From NCBI GenBank assembly GCA_963573305.1, contig OY754331.1:96153434-96217433 (forward strand): 64,000 bases of DNA. The letters are read 5' to 3'. This stretch comes from Pyrrhosoma nymphula (taxonomy: Eukaryota; Arthropoda; Insecta; Odonata; Coenagrionidae). Of this stretch, positions 57,844 to 64,000 are shown one piece after another. Under the pieces are notes generated by a model. It ran no database searches. It was not told where the DNA came from and was given only the letters and a program-made list of their open reading frames with translations. The number at the start of each line of letters is the position of its first letter. Position 1 is the first letter of the stretch. Both the position numbers and the translations under genes were made by a program.

Positions 57844-58002
57844 TGGCTGGTGAAATTTTCACGGGTTTCCTAACGGATGGGAAAGGCGGCTGTCTCTAGC
57901 GTCGTCTTCAGGATTGACGACGACTACAGAGAAAGCCATCGAAACACTGGCAACAGCCGCCTTCCCAACTCAATGGGAAACACGTGAAAATTTCGCCAAG
58001 AC
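57844..58002. mobile_element. Inverted-repeat element E with decayed hammerhead-like core
   Basis: Arms of about 49 nt (57844-57892 and 57954-58002) pair well (GAAATTTTCACG and CGTGAAAATTTC; GAAAGGCGGCTGT and ACAGCCGCCTTC). The loop holds TTCAGGATTGACGACGAC, CAGAGAAAGC and ATCGAAACACTGGC, which looks like a mutated CTGATGA - stem II - GAAAC arrangement. No target-site duplication seen. Probably another relative of the Penelope-like terminal repeats, but older. Confidence 0.5.
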
Positions 58003-58009
58003 TTGGAAA

Positions 58010-59320
58010 ATAAAAAACTGAATTGAATGAATTGAGTCATTTTAAGTGGTCTTTAGAAGTCCAAAGTCGACAGAAGAAGAATTAAATGCAAGAATTACTT
58101 CTCAACCTGAAAAAGCCTCACTTTACCTGAGAGCTCTATGAGTGTACTAGCTTCTAGAAATCACACAGAAAGGAAATATTTCGACCAAATATTTTGTTCA
58201 TAAAAACATAAAAATTGGACTAATTTACTCAAATAAACATTATCTGACAGAATTCTGTATACGAAACCGATGCAGTGTCTGCATACGCAAAATATTTACA
58301 GTTTGTTGTTTAGCAACTGACACTGGCTCGGAAAGATAAAAATGAAACCCTTCGCCCGGAGAAAACCCGCTTCACCCGGAGTCTCCCAAAGTCAAAATTC
58401 CCCCAGTTGGCAACCCTGAATTAGAGAGAGAAAGAGAGAGAGAGAGGAAGTGGAAAGAGGAAACGCAGGCGGCGTATAACGCATATGCACGTACTACAAA
58501 AAGGAGAGTCTACGATGTACAGAAGCGGAGGAGACTGCGAGAAAGGGAAAGGCGGGTGAATAAAAAACCCTTGAAAGGGCTAAAAGCGGCTCGGTGGCGT
58601 AGGCGGCAGCAGCAGCTGAGAAAAGCCGCGTTTAATTTCTACGCGCGCCGCCGAGAATTCGCAGAAAACGTTTCCCCTTCTCCTTGCTACATAACCCTCT
58701 CTCCCCTCACCTAAAACCCCGACTACTTCCCTTCTCATAAAAGTAATGTATACGGTAAGTCTCTTCTGGTCAATGCCAGGAAATTGTGGAACTCAAGGGC
58801 GAGCACAATTTGTATCAGTACCATGACAATGTTTAAAGTAAAATATCATGAACATTTCATAATACAAAAAAAACATGACGTTAAATGTTAATTGTAATGC
58901 AAGGCCCTACTTTTCTAAGCCCGTAATATTTGCAGAAAGTTGTTAATATTGTATCAGAACTATTCCATATTTATTAATAGAGTCATAGTCAACTGATCTT
59001 GATAAACTCCCCGATTCTAATATTTGTATTTTTGCTTGTATTTTTTACATGTTGGTTCAAAAATAATATGTTAAATGACTGAAACTACCTGAAAACGTCA
59101 TACAAGTACATAAATAAAGGAGGTTATTAGCAAAACCTGCCAATTTTTATGAAAGCCACAATAAATTTTATAAATTCTCATTTTGTATTGTTTTTTCCCG
59201 GTGTCGACTGTGATACGATTAACTATATACTTTGTATTAGTTCTTAGGTGGCGTACTACAGAACATTACACAAAAATATTAATATAATTATCACTTTTTT
59301 CTCCAGCAGTCGCCTTTCTT
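58010..59320. other. Gene-free interval with CpG-rich core
   Basis: 58350-58740 is CpG-rich (GGCGGCGTATAACGC, CTACGCGCGCCGCCGAG) with GA tracts near 58424-58446; flanks are AT-rich. No gene recognised. Confidence 0.4.
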
Positions 59321-60640
59321 TGGGTTCAGAGCGCCTCGGAATTGTCGCCCGCTTCAAGCACCACCCTAAGGCGGCTAAGCTACCCCCGCACCCTACCCCA
59401 TACTGCGGCAACTAATTGCACAACTTCACCCCACTACCATCTTGAGCCTCGACCGTCACTCTTACAGACCCCAGTATGCGTTCCCCCTTTTTGCGCCTCA
59501 AAGGTGCGTGGGAGGAAGCAAAAGGACGAAAAAGAACGAGAAAGAGAGAGTCAGACTGGGAAGGAAGCAAAAGAAACATACCTTCTCTGTTTTTGAGTAA
59601 GAAGCCTCGACGATAATCCGCTGAACGCGCGGCAAAAGGGACGATATAGCTTTTACTGTATAAGAAGAAGAAGAAGCGTGGAGTGAAAAAATAAATGAAA
59701 ATAAACCAGGATCCGTTTGAGAAGGACAGTCTCATTTCTATGACGGGGGCGTTTAAGCGGTACCGTTACAAGCACCGAACTACTCCCGCCTCTCTTTGTG
59801 AGAGAACCCTTACGGGAAACCTCCCACACAACCCTCTCATCTCTTAAGAAGTGGTCCAGTCTCAAGAAAAAAAATCAGGATTCAAAAAAATGTATTCGCG
59901 CAACCATCGATTCGTTTCTTTCTCGGAGGTCCCTCGGGGGGAATTTGGGGGAGGGGGGAGGCGAGTTAATTGGAGTGCGTCACACCCGTATTGCCCCTGG
60001 CAGGCGGCGCATTATTACCCCATATTTACCCCGCCCCCACCCACCTATCCACCCCATCCGTCTCCCCCTCCTGCGGATGTCGTGTTAATTTATTCCGCAG
60101 AGCATCAAAGGAAACGGAGACTTATGCACCGAGGCAAAAGCCAGCCAAGAGAGGAGCTAAGACCGGCAAAATATACATAAACTTGAATGCGAGCGCGCAC
60201 AAGCGCAGAGAAAACGAGGACAAGGCATTTGCGCTCGGAGAGGGAGAAACAGAACTTATAAATCTCTTGAGGAGACAAAGTTGCAATTGCAGCGGGACGC
60301 GCGTTGCAGAGCTGTGGTCGCGAGAGCCTCTTGAAGTCGCCGTTTGAATAAGTAACGTAATCTGACCCTTAACTGCTAAGTGGAAGCGTGCAAGCAATTT
60401 TTCCCGCGTGAAAAGTGTGTCGTGGACGGGCATGGGGCGGGCGAATGCTCTATAGAAGGTTGAAGGTCCCACGAAGGCCCACTGGAAAGGTCACCGTCAG
60501 CCATGTGGGAGGTTTACGAACCACGCTCCTCAACGTTTGAGACAAATTCATCCGATTACCCACTTTAATTTGGACATATCGCACATTTAGACCTACAGAT
60601 CCCCCAGCACAAAACTTAAATGTACCATAAATCATACATC
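59321..60640. other. CpG/purine-rich block
   Basis: GC-richer than its surroundings throughout; G-runs at 59935-59962 (GGGGGGAATTTGGGGGAGGGG). Overlapping frames of about 100 codons on both strands have no family features. It could be regulatory or contain a non-coding exon; not shown. Confidence 0.35.
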
Positions 60641-62477
60641 GTCACTGTATCAAGAAATTGGAATTCTCTACAAATAGATGTAAAAACATGTTAATCTGTA
60701 CCTTGTTTTAAAAGACAATTATTTAATTCCATATTCACGAAAAATCTTCAAAGGAGAAAGTGAAAATAGAAATAATTATTGTAACACTGTAATCAATTTT
60801 ATTTTTTTCGGGTAAACACTTTCTTGTATTTTTTGTGTAAATTTATCATTAGTATGTATATTTTTTGTGTAAACACTATCTGGTAAGTATTATTATATTT
60901 TTAAAATTATATATTCTGTAAATGGTGTACCATAATGTCTGAAATACCGATAAGGGTCTACGACAATAAACGTTTTATATTTATATATAATTCTTGCTCG
61001 ATTTTGGATGCCATGGAAATAAATGCCATCTTTTAATCAATACACAATGGGCCTATCCGGAGATTCAATCATCACGGAATACATGCAGCAATCATCATGT
61101 TAAAATATTATTTTCATTGTGTTAACGGCTAGGAATACATTGCTTTCATGGGATACCACAAAGTGGAATCATTGTTGAAAAAGGTATATTTCCAAAGAAA
61201 AGGGGTTAACAGAGGGTCTCCGAGCAGAGACCTTAAGAAAAGATTGGAAAAAGCTGATATGGAGAGGATCAGAAACTATGTCAATGTGGATAAAATATAC
61301 CCGTTGACTGGAGGTATTTTGGGGGTGCGAAAGAGAACACGTTATTTAGACGGCAGTAGGAGAGGCAGTAGGATTGAGCGACTCCAGATAGATTATATGG
61401 CGAGCAAGTAGAGCTTTATGTAATGAGGTAGGGGTGGAAAGGGAGTAGGGAAGTAGCAGACCATTCTAAAAAGGGTATTTTAGTATTTTTCATTCAAAAT
61501 GAATTTTCACACAGTTGATACCGACTCCATCAATTTTATTTCAAGTAAGGTAACGTCCAAAAAACTTACTATTCAGCTGACAAAATAGAATTTGAATTTC
61601 TTGGGACAAAATTTGATATTAAAGTATCTGGATCTAAATCTAAAAAAAAAAGTTGATTATTTTTATATATAGTTATTAATTCCAACGCAATTTCGAAGGT
61701 ATTTTGACCTTATCAGGAAATGTTCATTGATTACCAATCGGTCTTCAATAGGAATATTTAGGTGCTCAAGGGCTCCTGGCGATGCCCTCCACTTCCTCCT
61801 CCTCCGGAATCCCAATTCCCCCGAAAACTCAATTCTCATATCTCTTTACACAATTAGTTCCCCTTTTTTGCTCTCCTCCTGACACCCTGAATGCTCCTCT
61901 ATTATGCGGACTGTTAACCAAAGAACAAGCTTCGTCTTGATAATGATGTGATGATTTCCGTATGGAGGTCATTATCAGGGTGTTAACAGTATGATGGTTA
62001 ACAGCAGTCCACTTTTCTCTGCCCATAGCTTCTTCTATTACATCCCCGTCGTATTCTTTATTGTGCCCATTTATCCCACCTTACATTGCCCACCTATAAG
62101 CAAGCCATCATGTGGCCCTTGGGACTCTGGGCCCTTCTGATACAGATATACTTTCAACGTGATATAATGGGACTGCAGGAAAACATGTTATTTACATGCT
62201 AGTGGCGTAAATGTCTTTTGAAGATCAAACATTAGGTTGCCAATGAAATATGATATTGTTGATTTCAGAGAAAATGTGAGATTTTTCATCTAAAAACATG
62301 ACTTTTACACGCATATGAGACGTATAAGAAAATCAATTGGAAGAATTAGAATTTTCATTTATTCAGCCATCCGATAAAAAAAAATCCAGCCCTCTATCTT
62401 GAGTGAAAGTACTTTTAAAAACAAAAAAATAAACCCACAACACCGAACCCAATGATTAGCATGGACCACCAGAGGGG
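60641..62477. other. Gene-free AT-rich interval
   Basis: Nothing secure. A weak imperfect inverted repeat lies at about 61912-61990. Confidence 0.45.
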
Positions 62478-62652
62478 CCTTTGGGGACCTTAGGGGATCC
62501 TTAGGGATTTTTAATATAGCCTATATTGCCCTTAGATATATTTACTATCTACATGCCAAACTTCAGCTCCATCGGTCCAGTAGTTTTTGAGTGATTGAGT
62601 AGCAAACATTCGAACATACAAACTTTCACATTGATAATATTAGTAGGATTGT
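62478..62652 (+). mobile_element. LINE-like 3' UTR relic
   Basis: The stretch contains ATATAGCCTATATTGCCC, CATGCCAAACTTCAGCTCC, ATCGGTCCAGTAGTTTTTGA and ends ACAAACTTTCACATT followed by ATAATATTAGTAGGAT. This run of phrases is a widely dispersed 3' end in insect genomes, attached to non-LTR elements and their non-autonomous derivatives. No coding part is present. Confidence 0.55.
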
Positions 62653-64000
62653 ACGGCAAGCCTCTGCAGGGGCGTGCGGCAGGAGGTGCGAAGACAACAC
62701 CCGTAAATAAGATAGGGTATGGGAAAATGAATTGAAAGAAAGGGCGAAAGTGAATTAAATTTTAATGGGGTGTTTTCGTATCTTGCTCTGATTTTGCTGT
62801 AGTCACTACCTACTGATAAGCAGAAAGAGGACATTTTCCAATTAGGGTATCCCAGTAGTTTATTTCACTGATTCTTCGCTTCTATTAGCTCTAGAAAAAT
62901 AACACGAGATAAAAACAATATCCTCCGGATCACCCTGAAATTCACGTGATCTGAAATTTTTCATTAATCTGAGGCTAGTCTGTTGTCTTCAAGTCTCCGG
63001 CGGACACTTACCAGGTCAATCTATTAGACGTGCTATATAATACCTTTTCTTGTAACAGTTTTTAACGAAACTGCTTTTCTTATTTATTTCCTATATGTGG
63101 CGAATTAATCCTATCAGTAAAAGTTTCTAAAGGCTCTGGGCTTAGTCAAGAATTGGCTCTAACTGAGCGAAATAACATCTCTGTTGCATATCATGAGCCG
63201 TAAAGATCAAATTTCTCCTGCAACTATTACGACACGAAGTATGAGCATTTCTTAGCATTACCGAGTCACGAGAATGAATACTGATGACAATTCCAACTGA
63301 AAACTAATTACCATTATTATTAGGGTATCGTTCATGTTCATGTAAGTGCGAGACTATAGTTTATGCTTGTATGAAGACGCATTTCTCATGCATATAATAT
63401 TTTGCCAGAAGAGAGGGATATCCACAACTAAAAGTTAAAAATCTTGTGCTTTTCAAAAGATTTCGTGGCGATAACTTCAAAGTAAACAATCTGTTGCACG
63501 AATATAATAAGATTTTAAGATGGAGACTCCTCCACAACAGTCAATATGAATAGTAAAGTCGATTACACAAATACATATTTGCGGTGATAAATAATTACAT
63601 TGAAAATATTAATTTGAAATATCCGTTTTATTTTTGCTTGTTTACATATAAATTTGCTGAGGAATTACTGCGGTAGGTATGCGTTATATTTATTGAGGGC
63701 AGATGTTTGAGCTTCAATCATCTTTATTTCCATCACTATTTCTACTCTTAATATACAGAGACGACAGAGCTTTGATGCAAGATTTTCATAACAGTTTTCA
63801 TAACATTTAAATAAGCCTCTGATATATAATTGTGCTCTGTTTTACATTTTTTTGATATCGAAATTGAAGCGACACTAACATGTCAAACAGTACCATGCAA
63901 TTTTGACGAAAGTAAACGTAAAGCATACATATTATTTCAAACATTTTTCAATGTTTCACCTACGGCTGCAATATAGGAAAAGAATAAGCACAACTAAAAT
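62653..64000. other. Gene-free AT-rich interval to the window end
   Basis: Nothing recognised. Confidence 0.5.

Noticed and set aside
61148..61411. 87-codon frame with RLQIDYMASK, resembling the QIDYI box of LINE endonucleases
   Set aside because: Only one short box matches; no catalytic motif or neighbouring LINE sequence.
61912..61990. Inverted repeat CTGTTAAC/GTTAACAG with CTTGATAATGA/TCATTATCAGG
   Set aside because: Short matches separated by unequal spacers, and the hammerhead-like reading needs several core changes.

Overview
This window looks like a piece of an AT-rich arthropod nuclear genome, most likely an insect; the species cannot be told from the sequence. There are no operons, ribosome-binding sites, CRISPR arrays or bacterial genes. 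I found no host protein-coding exon, tRNA or intact rRNA gene that I can defend. Almost everything recognisable is a mobile element or its remains, set in AT-rich unique sequence with scattered GC/CpG-richer or purine-rich blocks.

Layout. 1-4.6 kb: unique sequence, ending in a CpG-rich block. 4.6-9.9 kb: graveyard of non-LTR retrotransposon 3' ends (4640-5350, 5774-6420, 7340-7700, 8009-8318, 9680-9892), one of them split by a 242-bp insertion. 10.45-17.5 kb: two copies of a 5S-rRNA-derived SINE on either side of a near-perfect palindromic element (14126-14362). 19.0-21.0 kb: a G-rich block, then a diverged tandem array. 22.7-23.7 kb: a hAT-like terminus hairpin and a hammerhead-like motif. 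27.9-28.4 kb: a young 220-bp tandem duplication. 29.9-31.4 kb: two more palindromic elements and a long inverted repeat. 31.57-36.07 kb: a decayed hAT transposon whose remains of a transposase gene lie on the minus strand, carrying at least one nested inverted-repeat transposon (34353-35254) and a hammerhead-like motif. 42.1-44.8 kb: a decayed, internally deleted LINE. 47.44-50.78 kb: an apparently full-length RTE-type LINE with an 11-bp target-site duplication (TSD) and a single in-frame stop. 51.2-51.4 kb: a further palindromic element. 53.6-54.4 kb: four diverged tandem repeats of about 200 bp. 57.4-58.0 kb: another LINE tail and an inverted repeat. 62.5-62.65 kb: a LINE-like 3' tail.

The most interesting signal is a family of short foldback elements (14126-14362, 29907-30124, 51228-51406, probably 31171-31418). 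Each is two head-to-head arms of 67-84 nt followed by a single-copy tail of about 35-53 nt, flanked by a short direct repeat. All arms carry a GAAAC core. In the youngest copy both arms fit a minimal hammerhead ribozyme (CUGANGA, short stem II, GAAA, tiny stem III, matching stem I). The tails of two copies share 21 of 26 positions. Hammerhead motifs are known from Penelope-like retroelements, so these may be non-autonomous snap-back relatives of that group, but the compact palindrome-plus-tail-plus-TSD form is what deserves a second look.
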